Shown one piece after another: positions 7,883 to 18,936 of a stretch of DNA of 64,000 bases (within the stretch, counting starts at the first letter, position 1; each line of letters starts with the position of its first letter). The notes under the pieces are model-generated. The model was not told where the DNA came from and ran no database searches. It saw only the letters and a program-made list of their open reading frames with translations. Source of the DNA: Streptomyces roseirectus (GTDB lineage Bacteria; Actinomycetota; Actinomycetes; Streptomycetales; Streptomycetaceae); assembly GCF_014489635.1 (NCBI RefSeq), contig NZ_CP060828.1:4502001-4566000 (forward strand). Reading direction: 5' to 3'. The translations under genes were made by a program, and so were the position numbers.

Positions 7883-8470
7883 ATGGCGAACCGAAGCGCA
7901 CCGAGACCGTCCCCCGCGCGCCCCCTCCTCCCCCTCGCCGCTCTCCCCCTCGCCGCTCTCCTCCTGGCCGTCACCGCCTGCGACGCCGACACCGGCACCA
8001 CCACCCCGTCAGCCGCCCCCAGCACCGCCTCCCAGCCCCCGTCCCGCCCTCACCAGGACGGCCACCTCGTCTTCACCCTCCTCGCCCTCCACTGCGGCAT
8101 CCCCGGCGTCACCGGCACGCACAGCGACGCCCTGGCGGACGGCCAGTTCTGCTCGGCGAGGCTCCGCGTCGACAACCCGAGCCCCGACTTCCACACCTAC
8201 GTCGTCAAGAACCAGCGCCTGGAGGGCGTGAGCGGACGCCCGGCCCGCCCCGACAGCTTCGCCATGGCCGTACGCCGCCAGCACGAGTCGATCTCGATCG
8301 GCGGCCACTCCCTCGTCGAGGTGGAACTCTGGTACGACGTCCCGCGCGACGCGAAGGTCACCGGTCTACGGGTCATGGGCGACCGCGATCCGGCGGCCTG
8401 GATGGCGACGACCCCTGCGGCGCACGCCCCGGACGGAGTGGTGATCAGGATGAAGCCCCTGACGGAATGA
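7883..8470 (+). CDS. Small exported lipoprotein, 195 aa
   Basis: Unrecognised secreted protein. The ATG at 7883 opens a basic N-terminus, a hydrophobic core rich in Leu/Ala at about 14-32 and a lipobox (L-A-V-T-A-C) with the lipid-acceptor Cys near residue 33. A Ser/Thr/Pro linker follows, then a compact domain of about 140 residues with two Cys in the first part ('LHCGIPG' and 'FCSARL') and 'VKNQRLEGVSGR'. The fold suggests the DUF4352-like immunoglobulin-type family, in which 'RVDNPSPD' and a later hydrophobic strand are typical, but this is only inferred. Longer upstream readings lack a ribosome site. Confidence 0.7.
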   Translation: MANRSAPRPSPARPLLPLAALPLAALLLAVTACDADTGTTTPSAAPSTASQPPSRPHQDGHLVFTLLALHCGIPGVTGTHSDALADGQFCSARLRVDNPSPDFHTYVVKNQRLEGVSGRPARPDSFAMAVRRQHESISIGGHSLVEVELWYDVPRDAKVTGLRVMGDRDPAAWMATTPAAHAPDGVVIRMKPLTE

Positions 8471-8475
8471 CGAGC

Positions 8476-8507
8476 CCCGTCATACCCGTAGTACCCGCAG
8501 TACCCCC
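8476..8507. repeat. GTACTACGG-type repeat between convergent genes
   Basis: On the minus strand this reads GGTACTGCGGGTACTACGGG followed by TATGACGGG. It lies in the 41-bp gap between the lipoprotein and sugar-binding protein genes. It is a member of the dispersed family also found in the clpB leader. Confidence 0.75.
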
Positions 8508-8511
8508 ACCC

Positions 8512-9615
8512 CTACTTAAGGTTGACCGCCTCGCAGAACGACTCGAACTTCGGCGTGCAGATCTGCGCGACCGTGTAGATCCCGTCCGCCACGACCGTCG
8601 ACTTCACCTTGTCCTTGGTCATCGCGACCACGGTCACCAGCTGCGCCGGGATCCGCTTGTTCGTCGGGCTGTCCACCCGGTCCCGCGTCAGGGAGTCGAA
8701 CTTGATGTCCTTGCCCTGGATCTTGGCGACGGCCATCTCCGCGGCGGCGGCGGCCATCTCGGGGTACGGCTTGTAGACGGTCATGTACTGCTTGCCGCTG
8801 AGGATCCGCTGCACGGCGGGCAGCTCGGCGTCCTGCCCGGTGATCGGCGGCAGCTTGGTGACGCCCGCGTCCTCCAGCGCCTTGAGCGCGCCCCCGGCCA
8901 TCGCGTCGTTCGCGGAGTAGACCCCGGCGATGTTGTTCTTGCCGAACTTCTCGATCGCCTGGGCCATCTCGGACTGCGCGAGGGTCGGGCTCCACGCGTC
9001 GGTGTCGTACGCGGCGGCGATGGTCACCCGGCCCTGGAGCTCGTTGAGCGCGCCCGCCTTGAACTGCCCGGCGTTGGGGTCGGTCGGCGAGCCGTTGATC
9101 ATCACGATCTTGTCGGCGGTGCTGGGGTTGTCGATGGCCTCGACGAGGGTGCGGCCCTGCACCTGGCCGACGAGCTCGTTGTCGAAGGAGACGTACGCGT
9201 CGATGGGCCCCTCGGCGAGCCGGTCGTACGCGATGACCGGGATACCGGCGTCCTTCGCCTTCTGCACGGTGCCGGCGATGCCCTTGGAGTCGACCGCGTC
9301 GAGGAGGATCAGGTCCACCCGGTCGCTGATCATCTTCTCCATCTGCTGGATCTGCGTCGCCGGCTTCGCCGCCGCGTTCTCGTAGATCGTCTTGCCCTGC
9401 TTGTTCGTCAGCTCGGCGACCCGCTGTTTGATGATCGGGTAGTCGAACTGCTCGTACCGGGTGTTGGTCTTCTCCGGCATGAGCACGCCCACGGTGAGGT
9501 CGTTGCCCTTCGTCGGGCTCGCGTCGGCCGGGTCTCCCGTCGCGCCCAGCATCCCGCATCCGGCGAGCGAGAGGGTCATCGTGGAGGCGACGACGGATAT
9601 GGCGATACGACGCAT
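8512..9615 (-). CDS. Sugar ABC transporter substrate-binding lipoprotein (xylose/ribose type)
   Basis: 367-residue periplasmic-binding-protein-like lipoprotein that would capture a sugar outside the membrane. Start ATG at 9615 (MRRIAISVV) gives a signal peptide with lipobox L-A-G-C near residue 20; longer readings are unlikely. The type 1 periplasmic-binding fold is shown by 'VGVLMPEKTNTRYEQFDYP', 'VDLILLDAVDSKGI', 'IPVIAYDRL', 'DAYVSFDNELVGQ' and 'GVYSANDAMAGGALKALEDAG', closest in layout to D-xylose binding proteins. No ATPase or permease gene is adjacent, so it is an orphan binding protein in this window. Confidence 0.88.
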   Translation of the reverse strand: MRRIAISVVASTMTLSLAGCGMLGATGDPADASPTKGNDLTVGVLMPEKTNTRYEQFDYPIIKQRVAELTNKQGKTIYENAAAKPATQIQQMEKMISDRVDLILLDAVDSKGIAGTVQKAKDAGIPVIAYDRLAEGPIDAYVSFDNELVGQVQGRTLVEAIDNPSTADKIVMINGSPTDPNAGQFKAGALNELQGRVTIAAAYDTDAWSPTLAQSEMAQAIEKFGKNNIAGVYSANDAMAGGALKALEDAGVTKLPPITGQDAELPAVQRILSGKQYMTVYKPYPEMAAAAAEMAVAKIQGKDIKFDSLTRDRVDSPTNKRIPAQLVTVVAMTKDKVKSTVVADGIYTVAQICTPKFESFCEAVNLK

Positions 9616-9799
9616 GCGGGGGCTCACTTCAGGTGACGTCCAGGTGTTCTGAAAGACAACGCGGCCCGCTCCCGCAGAGTCAAGAAGAATCACTTAACGA
9701 GATGGCAACATCACACTGCGCTCAAGTAACAGCAACACATGGAGACGAATCCCCTCGATCTCCAACTCCCTTCACACGCCCGCCACTTCGGAGAACCCG

Positions 9800-9832
9800 A
9801 AAGGGCCCGGAGTAATGAACTCCGGGCCCTTT
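9800..9832. terminator. Terminator after the dnaK operon
   Basis: A perfect 14-bp stem (AAAGGGCCCGGAGT) with a 5-base loop ends in a T-run on both strands. It lies downstream of hspR and can end the dnaK-grpE-dnaJ-hspR transcript. Confidence 0.85.
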
Positions 9833-9875
9833 CACAGCGTTCGTCCACCCTTGGCCTGGTTTCAGTCCCCTGGTT

Positions 9876-10331
9876 TCAGTCCTTGGGCTTCTTCGGCCGC
9901 CACACGACCAACGCGCTGGTCTGCTGCACCTCCTGGTACGGCACCAGGTCGCGCCGGTACGACGCGTGCACCGCGGCCTCGCGCTGCTGCATCGCCGCGG
10001 CGGCGCCGTCGAGCGCCGACTCCAGCTCCGCCACCCTGGACTGCAGCGCGGCGACCTGGTTCTCCAGCTCGATGATCCGCTTGATGCCGGCCAGGTTGAT
10101 GCCCTCGTCCTGCGACAACTGCTGGACGGTGCGCAGCAGTTCGATGTCGCGGGCCGAGTAGCGGCGGCCCCGCCCGGCCGTGCGGTCCGGGGAGACCAGG
10201 CCGAGGCGGTCGTACTGCCGCAGCGTCTGCGGGTGCAGACCGGAGAGCTGGGCCGCCACCGAGATGACGTAGACCGGGCTTTCCTCGGTCAACTCGTACG
10301 GGTTACGTCGACGGCCGTCCATCACTCTCAT
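9876..10331 (-). CDS. hspR: Heat-shock repressor HspR
   Basis: MerR-family repressor of 151 residues that binds HAIR operators, with DnaK as co-repressor in Streptomyces. The N-terminal winged HTH has 'VYVISVAAQLSGLHPQTLRQYDRLGLVSP'-type residues (about 20-48) and 'GRRYSARDIELL'; a coiled coil follows (about 85-115); the C-terminus is basic and ends in KPKD. The ATG at 10331 overlaps the dnaJ stop (ATGA). It is the last gene of the operon it controls, giving feedback on the window's three HAIR sites. Confidence 0.96.
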   Translation of the reverse strand: MRVMDGRRRNPYELTEESPVYVISVAAQLSGLHPQTLRQYDRLGLVSPDRTAGRGRRYSARDIELLRTVQQLSQDEGINLAGIKRIIELENQVAALQSRVAELESALDGAAAAMQQREAAVHASYRRDLVPYQEVQQTSALVVWRPKKPKD

Positions 10332-11500
10332 GCTCCCTTCGCGGCCTCGAACAGCTCCGCCCGCGGGTCGTCGCCCGCGGTCGCCTCGCGATACGCCTCC
10401 AGTGCGTCACGAGCCTTCCCCGTCACGTCCTTCGGGACACTCACCTCGACGGTGACCAGGAGGTCGCCCCGGGAGCCGTCCTTGCGGACCGCGCCCTTCC
10501 CGCGCGCACGCATGGTGCGCCCGTTGGGCGTCCCCGGCGGCAGCTTCAGGGTCAGCGAGGGCCCGCCCAGGGTGGGCACCTTGATCTCGCCGCCCAGCGC
10601 GGCCTCCGCGAACGTGACCGGCACGGTCACCGTCAGGTTGTCGTCCTTGCGTCCGAACACGGGATGGCTCCCGACGTGGACGACGACGTAGAGGTCGCCC
10701 GAGGCGCCGCCCCGCTCGCCGGGCGCGCCCTTGCCGCGCAGCCGGATCCGCTGCCCGTCCGTCACCCCCGCGGGGATGCGGACCTGCATCGTCCGCGAGG
10801 ACTTGGCCCGGCCGCTGCCGTGGCAGTCCTCGCAGGGCTGCTCGGCGATGAGGCCGCGCCCCTTGCAGTCGGGGCAGGGGTCGGTGAGCGAGAAGCCGCC
10901 GCCCGAGCCGCGCGCGACCTGCCCGGTGCCGACGCAGGTCGGGCACACGCGCGGGGTGCCGTTCTTGTCGCCGGTGCCGGAGCACGCCTTGCAGGCGGCC
11001 TGGGACGTCATCCGCAGCGGGACGGTCGCCCCCTCGATGGCCTCGGTGAAGCTGAGGGTCACCTCGGTGTCGATGTCCTGGCCGCGCCGGGGCTGGGTGC
11101 GGCCCGCGGTCGTACCGCCCCGGTTGAACAGGCCCCCGAAGACGTCCCCGATGCCGCCGCCGAAGCCGCCCTGGGCACCGCCCTGGCCGCCCCCGAAGAG
11201 GTCGCCGAGGTCGAAGTTGAACGAGCCGCCGCCCGCGCCCGGTCCCGGGCGGAAGCCGCCGTTGCCGAACAGGGCGCGCGCCTCGTCGTACTCCTTGCGC
11301 TTCTTGGGGTCCCCGAGGACGTCGTTCGCCTCGGAGATCTCCTTGAAGCGCTCCTCCGCCTTGGCGTTGCCCTTGTTGGCGTCCGGGTGGAACTCGCGCG
11401 CGAGTTTGCGGTACGCCTTCTTGATCTCGGCCTCGGTGGCGTCCTTGGGGACGCCGAGGACCTTGTAGAAGTCCTTCTCGATGAAGTCCTTGGTGCTCAT
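10328..11500 (-). CDS. dnaJ: Chaperone DnaJ (Hsp40)
   Basis: 390-residue J-protein co-chaperone that delivers substrates to DnaK and stimulates its ATPase. It has the J domain (about 8-75, with the HPD motif in 'REFHPDAN'), a Gly/Phe-rich region (about 80-130), four CxxCxGxG-type zinc repeats (about 165-235: CKACSGTG, CPTCVGTG, CPDCKGRG, CEDCHGSG) and the C-terminal substrate domains. It follows grpE after a 33-bp gap and overlaps hspR by 4 bp. Confidence 0.97.
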   Translation of the reverse strand: MSTKDFIEKDFYKVLGVPKDATEAEIKKAYRKLAREFHPDANKGNAKAEERFKEISEANDVLGDPKKRKEYDEARALFGNGGFRPGPGAGGGSFNFDLGDLFGGGQGGAQGGFGGGIGDVFGGLFNRGGTTAGRTQPRRGQDIDTEVTLSFTEAIEGATVPLRMTSQAACKACSGTGDKNGTPRVCPTCVGTGQVARGSGGGFSLTDPCPDCKGRGLIAEQPCEDCHGSGRAKSSRTMQVRIPAGVTDGQRIRLRGKGAPGERGGASGDLYVVVHVGSHPVFGRKDDNLTVTVPVTFAEAALGGEIKVPTLGGPSLTLKLPPGTPNGRTMRARGKGAVRKDGSRGDLLVTVEVSVPKDVTGKARDALEAYREATAGDDPRAELFEAAKGA

Positions 11501-11533
11501 CCCCGACGTGCCCCCTTCCGCTCGTTGTCTACG

Positions 11534-14045
<2,512 letters not shown>

Positions 14046-14076
14046 TGTGCATCACTCGCACAGCGGAGTCAACAGA

Positions 14077-14097
14077 CCTGAGTCGAACGGACTCAAC
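14077..14097 (-). promoter_or_regulatory. HAIR operator 2 of the dnaK operon
   Basis: CCTGAGT, 7 bases, ACTCAAC: a second HspR repeat with one mismatch in each arm, 31 bp beyond the first. Two tandem sites fit the multi-site control known for Streptomyces dnaK. The strip between them holds a weaker partial copy that I do not count. Confidence 0.85.
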
Positions 14098-14099
14098 TC

Positions 14100-15305
14100 T
14101 TATCCGTTCCTTACACGCATGCCTTCCCTGACCTGCGAAGACTCCGGCCTCCTGGGCCCTCGCACCTGCACTCCAGGGGTGACACCAGAGGCTTGCGGGA
14201 CCGTCCGCCGCACCCGCCACAGGGCGACGAGACGCCGCACGCCGGGTGCGCGCCGGGGCCGTCGCGGGCCGGGGGCCCGGCTTCCCAGCGTCTCTCCCCC
14301 GCGCGCGGGACGCACCTGGGCGGCGGACCTGCCCGGCGGACCGTACGCGCGCACACGCAGCAGCCCCGCCCCGGCCGCCGCCACGACGAGCACCGTCCAC
14401 ACCGTCACCGAGGCCGGCACCCACCCCGCGTGCGCGAGCACCCCCGCCAGCGCGGCCGCGAAGGACGCGGCGCCGATCAGGACGACGCTCCCCTGGGCGG
14501 TGATCCCGAGGCGCCGCAGCCGGTGCGCGACGTGGTCCGGCGCCGTCCGCAGCAGCGGCCGTCCGGCGCGGGCGCGCGAGAGGAGCACCAGGGCGACGTC
14601 CAGGCTCGCCACGGCCGTGAGCGCGAACAGCACGCCCGCGCCGGGCAGTGGTTCGCGTTCCGCGCACGCGCGTACGGCGACCGACGCCGGCAGGAACCCC
14701 GCGAACAGCGCGCCGCACGTGCCGAGTCCCACGCGCGCGTGGGGCCAGTTGTGCATCAGGAAGCCGGTCAGGGCCGCCGCCAGGACGCTCAGCAGGACCG
14801 CCGGGCCGTCCATCACCTCGGCGGCGGCGCAGGCCCCGACGCCGAAGGCGGTGACGACGCCGACCGTCCCGGCGACCCCGTCCGCGTGATCGAGGCCGCG
14901 GAAGGCCAGGGCGACGAAGACGACCCACGTGAGCGAAACGACGCCTCCCAGGGCGCCGATCCCGTCAAAAGGGATCACGAAGGCCGCCGCGACGGTCGTC
15001 CCCAGCACCAGGAACCGCGTCTTCAGGCGCCACAGGTCGGCGGCGAGACCGAGCAGGGCGACGGCGCCGGCGGCGACGAGCAGCCTGCCCGTGCCGGGGT
15101 CGAGCGGGGCGAGGCCGGTGCGGTCGCCGACGGCCGCGACCGCGCACGTCGCCCCGGCCACCGCCACCCCTCCGGACAGCGGCACCTTTCGCAGCCGCTG
15201 CCGCCGCTCGACCAGCCCCACGCGCAGGGCGGGGACACGGAGCAGGGCGGCCAGGACTGCGGCCAGCGCGAGCGAGGCGGTGGCGGCGGAGATTCCGTAG
15301 AGCAC
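14100..15305 (-). CDS. MraY/WecA-like membrane sugar-phosphate transferase (GT4 family)
   Basis: 401-residue polytopic membrane protein with about ten hydrophobic segments up to residue ~320 and a basic, Arg-rich cytoplasmic tail. The polyprenyl-phosphate transferase signature is present: DHADG at 139-143 corresponds to the family's D-N-x-D-G motif, and 'HRLRRLG' near 260 is the cytoplasmic His loop. The first Asp of the usual D-D pair is Ala (AAD at 88-90), so activity is not certain. It would move a sugar phosphate to a lipid carrier at the inner membrane face. The GTG at 15305 is the start. No partner genes are adjacent. Confidence 0.78.
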   Translation of the reverse strand: MLYGISAATASLALAAVLAALLRVPALRVGLVERRQRLRKVPLSGGVAVAGATCAVAAVGDRTGLAPLDPGTGRLLVAAGAVALLGLAADLWRLKTRFLVLGTTVAAAFVIPFDGIGALGGVVSLTWVVFVALAFRGLDHADGVAGTVGVVTAFGVGACAAAEVMDGPAVLLSVLAAALTGFLMHNWPHARVGLGTCGALFAGFLPASVAVRACAEREPLPGAGVLFALTAVASLDVALVLLSRARAGRPLLRTAPDHVAHRLRRLGITAQGSVVLIGAASFAAALAGVLAHAGWVPASVTVWTVLVVAAAGAGLLRVRAYGPPGRSAAQVRPARGGETLGSRAPGPRRPRRAPGVRRLVALWRVRRTVPQASGVTPGVQVRGPRRPESSQVREGMRVRNG

Positions 15306-15462
15306 GGTCCTAAATTAGTCACAAATGTAGCAATTACGTACGAATGACATGAACGGAACGATTCTGCAGCGGGTGATCTGGGCCGGAAACAGGCGTGACC
15401 CCGGCGTTCCCGCCGCCTTACGGTGAGCCGTCCGCTGATCACGTGACCGGTGTGGGGGCGCC

Positions 15463-16381
15463 ATGGAGTCCGGGGACGCCCACAACACGGTGAGCGGGGG
15501 CAAGTCCAGCGGGCCGGTTCTCCAGGGCCACAAGTTCGACGTGCACTTCCACCCCCGGTCAAGCTCGTCTCGCTCGCCGTGGCCCTCGCCCGCGTCGCCG
15601 GCACGGCCACGCGCGCGACGTCCGAGCCCCCCGCCGCCGAGAGCGGCCACCTGTACGCGATCAGCCCTGAGGACGTCACCGTCTGGTCGTGGAGCAGCCG
15701 TACGGGGTGGAAGAGGGTCGGCCACACCCCCGCGGGGGTGATCGCCGCAGGACCCGCCGGCCTCTTCGCCACCGACCCTGTGGACGACCGGATCTTCCGG
15801 TACGACGGCGTGAGCCGCTGGGACTTCGTCGGCACGGGAGCGGACGGCCAGACCCTGGCGGTCGGCGACCGCCTCTGGGTCCGCGACAGCAGGGCCGTAC
15901 GCCAGTGGGACCCGTCCACGCCGCGTGGACGACGATACGGACCAGCCTGGCGGCCGAGATCCACGGCGGACCGGTCGGACTGTTCGCGACCGAACCCGAC
16001 GGTGAGCACGCGCTGACGCGCTGGGAGCCGGAGACCGGGGGGGGGCTGAGCAGCACGGACCGGCGCGTCTACCGCTGGAACGGCTCCGGCGGCGTGGACG
16101 ACTGGACGCCGCTCGGCGAAGCCACGTTCGACGGCGTCCTCGCGGGCGACGCCGGCCTGTTCGCCACCCGCGGCGACCGGCTCCTCGCGTACGACGAGGC
16201 GTCCGGGCGCTGGCACGACACCGGCGAGACGGCGGACCGGCCGCGGCACTCACGGCCTCGGGGTGAACCCGTAGTACCCGTAGTACCTGCCACCCGTTCT
16301 GAGGCAACCCTCAGCGACTCAGATCACTCCGCGCCCCGCTACAGTGCGACGGAGAATCCGGGGTACCCTCAGACGGACTGA
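15463..16381 (+). pseudogene. Decayed gene with GLFAT repeat (propeller-like) segments
   Basis: An N-terminus reading 'NTVSGGKSSGPVLQGHKFDVHFH' in frame 15463 has the look of Streptomyces proteins that start with a (N-x-V-S-G-G...G-P-V-x-Q) element. It then loses frame; a second frame carries 'GPAGLFATDPVDDRIFRYDG', and after another shift near 15920 a third carries 'GPVGLFATEPDG' and 'GDAGLFATRGDRLLAYDE'. The three GLFAT units look like blades of a repeat domain. At least two frameshifts make it a pseudogene. Its 3' part carries a GTACTACGG-type repeat (16268-16288). Ends are approximate. Confidence 0.55.
16268..16288. repeat. GTACTACGG-type repeat
   Basis: Reads ACCCGTAGTACCCGTAGTAC on the plus strand, two units of the dispersed motif, upstream of the Fe-S oxidoreductase promoter region. 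Confidence 0.7.
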
Positions 16382-16385
16382 ATAA

Positions 16386-16401
16386 GTTACCGCTTAGTAA
16401 C
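16386..16401 (+). promoter_or_regulatory. Palindromic operator candidate GTTAC-N6-GTAAC
   Basis: GTTACCGCTTAGTAAC is a 5-bp perfect inverted repeat with extended near-symmetry, 35 bp upstream of the Fe-S oxidoreductase start. TTAC/GTAA palindromes of this size are typical of TetR-family operators, but the regulator is not in the window. Confidence 0.55.
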
Positions 16402-16435
16402 TCCGATCTTCCCCTCGCAGGCACGAGGAGCCCCC

Positions 16436-18718
16436 ATGCAACTCGCCGCGATCATCGTGTCGCTGGTCCTGATCGTGGTCGGCGTGGCCCTGTTCGCGCG
16501 CGCCCTGCTACAGATCTACAACTTCATGCGGCTCGGCCAGAACGTGCCGGCCGGCACCCGCACCGACGAGCCCGCTCAGCGCACCCTGACCGTCGTCAGG
16601 GAGTTCCTCGGCCACACGCGGATGAACCGCTGGGGCATCGTCGGCGTCGCGCACTGGTTCGTCGCCGTCGGCTTCTTCTCGCTGCTGCTGACGATCGTCA
16701 ACGCCGTCGGCCAGCTCTTCAAGGCCGACTGGATGCTGCCGGTCATCGGCGACTGGGCGCCGTACAACGTCTTCGTCGAGTTCATCGGCACGATGACCGT
16801 CCTCGGCATCCTGGTCCTGATCGTCGTCCGCCAGCTGAGCAAGCCGGACAGGCCGGGCCGCAAGTCCCGCTTCGCCGGCTCCAACTTCGGCCAGGCGTAC
16901 TTCGTCGAGACGGTCATCCTCATCGTCGGCGTCTGCATCTTCATGCTGCACGCGCTGGAGGGCGCCCAGCACCACGTGGACGGCTACGAGGCGTCGTTCT
17001 TCATCTCGTACCCGGTGGTGTCCTGGCTGGAGGGGATGGACCTCTCCACCCTCCAGAACCTCACCTACTTCTTCGCCGGTCTGAAGATCGCGACGTCGTT
17101 CATCTGGATGATCACCGTAGCTCTCAAGACCGACATGGGTGTCGCCTGGCACCGGTTCCTCGCGTTCCCGAACATCTGGTTCAAGCGCGACGCGAAGGGC
17201 GGCACCTCGCTCGGCGCGCTGCTGCCGATGACGTCCGGCGGCAAGCCGATCGACTTCACCGACCCTGGCGACGACGACGTGTTCGGCGTCTCGCAGGTCG
17301 AGCAGTTCTCCTGGAAGGGCCTGCTGGACTTCTCCACCTGCACCGAGTGCGGGCGCTGCCAGTCGCAGTGCCCCGCGTGGAACACCGGCAAGCCGCTCTC
17401 CCCGAAGCTGCTGATCATGTCGCTGCGCGACCACGCGCACGCCAAGGCGCCCTACCTGCTCGCGGGCGGCGGCAAGACCATGGAGGGCGAGGAGAAGGCG
17501 TCCGAGGAAGCCCTCAAGGGTGTCCCGGCAGGGGCGCTCGCCGAGGCCGAGCGCCCCCTGATCGGGACGGCCGAGGAGAACGGCGTCATCGACCCGGACG
17601 TCCTGTGGTCCTGTACCACCTGCGGGGCATGCGTCGAGCAGTGCCCGGTGGACATCGAGCACGTCGACCACATCGTCGACATGCGCCGCTACCAGGTGAT
17701 GATCGAGTCGGCCTTCCCCTCCGAGGCGGGCACGATGCTCAAGAACCTGGAGAAGAAGGGCAACCCCTGGGGGCTCGCCAAGAAGCAGCGCCTGGAGTGG
17801 CTGAAGGAGCTGGACTTCGAGGTCCCGGTCGTCGGCAAGGACATCGAGGACCTGTCCGAGGTCGAGTACCTGTACTGGGTCGGCTGCGCGGGCTCCCTGG
17901 AGGACCGCGCGAAGAAGACGACGAAGGCGTTCGCCGAGCTGCTGCACATCGCGGGCGTCAAGTTCGCGATCATGGGCGGCGACGAGAAGTGCACGGGTGA
18001 CTCGGCACGGCGCCTCGGCAACGAGCCGCTGTTCCAGGAGCTCGGCATGGAGAACGTCATGGCGCTCAACATGGCGTTCGGCGAGGAGATGGACGACGAC
18101 GGCAAGGTGACGCCGGAGTCGAAGAAGCCGAAGTCCGCGAAGAAGATCGTCGCGACCTGCCCGCACTGCCTCAACACCATCGGCAACGAGTACCCGCAGC
18201 TCGGCGGCGACTACGAGGTCGTCCACCACACGCAGTTGCTGCAACTCCTCGTCGACGAGGGCAAGTTGGTGCCGGTGACGCCGGTCGAGGGGATCATCAC
18301 GTACCACGACCCCTGTTACCTGGGGCGGCACAACAAGATCTACACGCCGCCGCGCGAGATCATCGCGAACGTCCCCGGGCTGCGCAACGAGGAGATGCAC
18401 CGGCACAAGGAGCGCGGGTTCTGCTGCGGTGCCGGTGGCGCGCGGATGTGGATGGAGGAGCGGATCGGCAAGCGCATCAACAACGAGCGCGTGGACGAGG
18501 CTCTTTCGCTCAACCCCGACATCGTCTCGACGGCCTGCCCGTTCTGCCTCGTCATGCTGACCGACTCGGTCAACGGCAAGAAGAACGAGGGCAAGGCGAA
18601 GGAGTCCATCACGGTCGTCGACGTCGCCCAGCTGCTGCTGGAGTCGGTGAAGACGCCGGTGGATCCGGCGGGGGACGCGGAGGCGGAGAACGAGCCCGAG
18701 CCGGAGCCGGTGAAGTAG
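16436..18718 (+). CDS. Membrane-bound Fe-S oxidoreductase with CCG domains
   Basis: 760-residue redox protein of the heterodisulfide-reductase/glycolate-oxidase-like class. The N-terminal ~250 residues hold about five membrane segments resembling a NarI/heme b type anchor. Two 4Fe-4S motifs follow (C-T-E-C-G-R-C-Q-S-Q-C-P near 301-312 and C-T-T-C-G-A-C near 393), then two cysteine-rich CCG domains ('VGCAGS' near 482, 'CPHCLNTIG' near 575, 'HDPCYLGRHN' near 624, 'GFCCGAGG' near 661, 'CPFC' near 703). It probably passes electrons between the quinone pool and a dehydrogenase partner such as an acyl-CoA or electron-transfer flavoprotein system. No ETF gene is adjacent, so the partner is inferred. 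Confidence 0.9.
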   Translation: MQLAAIIVSLVLIVVGVALFARALLQIYNFMRLGQNVPAGTRTDEPAQRTLTVVREFLGHTRMNRWGIVGVAHWFVAVGFFSLLLTIVNAVGQLFKADWMLPVIGDWAPYNVFVEFIGTMTVLGILVLIVVRQLSKPDRPGRKSRFAGSNFGQAYFVETVILIVGVCIFMLHALEGAQHHVDGYEASFFISYPVVSWLEGMDLSTLQNLTYFFAGLKIATSFIWMITVALKTDMGVAWHRFLAFPNIWFKRDAKGGTSLGALLPMTSGGKPIDFTDPGDDDVFGVSQVEQFSWKGLLDFSTCTECGRCQSQCPAWNTGKPLSPKLLIMSLRDHAHAKAPYLLAGGGKTMEGEEKASEEALKGVPAGALAEAERPLIGTAEENGVIDPDVLWSCTTCGACVEQCPVDIEHVDHIVDMRRYQVMIESAFPSEAGTMLKNLEKKGNPWGLAKKQRLEWLKELDFEVPVVGKDIEDLSEVEYLYWVGCAGSLEDRAKKTTKAFAELLHIAGVKFAIMGGDEKCTGDSARRLGNEPLFQELGMENVMALNMAFGEEMDDDGKVTPESKKPKSAKKIVATCPHCLNTIGNEYPQLGGDYEVVHHTQLLQLLVDEGKLVPVTPVEGIITYHDPCYLGRHNKIYTPPREIIANVPGLRNEEMHRHKERGFCCGAGGARMWMEERIGKRINNERVDEALSLNPDIVSTACPFCLVMLTDSVNGKKNEGKAKESITVVDVAQLLLESVKTPVDPAGDAEAENEPEPEPVK

Positions 18719-18742
18719 CTCGCGAGCAGTACGGGTACGGGG

Positions 18743-18778
18743 ACGCCCCTCGCTTCTTTCCGAAGAGGCGGGGGGCGT
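18743..18778. terminator. Terminator after the Fe-S oxidoreductase
   Basis: Stem ACGCCCCTCGC with GCGGGGGGCGT (one G-G mismatch) around a 14-base loop, 25 bp after the stop codon. Confidence 0.75.
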
Positions 18779-18936
18779 TCTCGTCGCGCTCTCATGGCGC
18801 CGTGGCCGCCTCGTACTTGAGGCGTACGGGTACCTAGGGGTCCGCCCCCTACGGGATGTCACAGGTCGGCCGCAATGGGGTCCGGGAAGCGTCCGGCCCC
18901 GCACCTCACTCTCCGGGACCAGGTACGTTCGAAGGC

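Noticed and set aside
14046..14076. A third HAIR site between the two dnaK operators
   Set aside because: The partial match has several mismatches in both arms.
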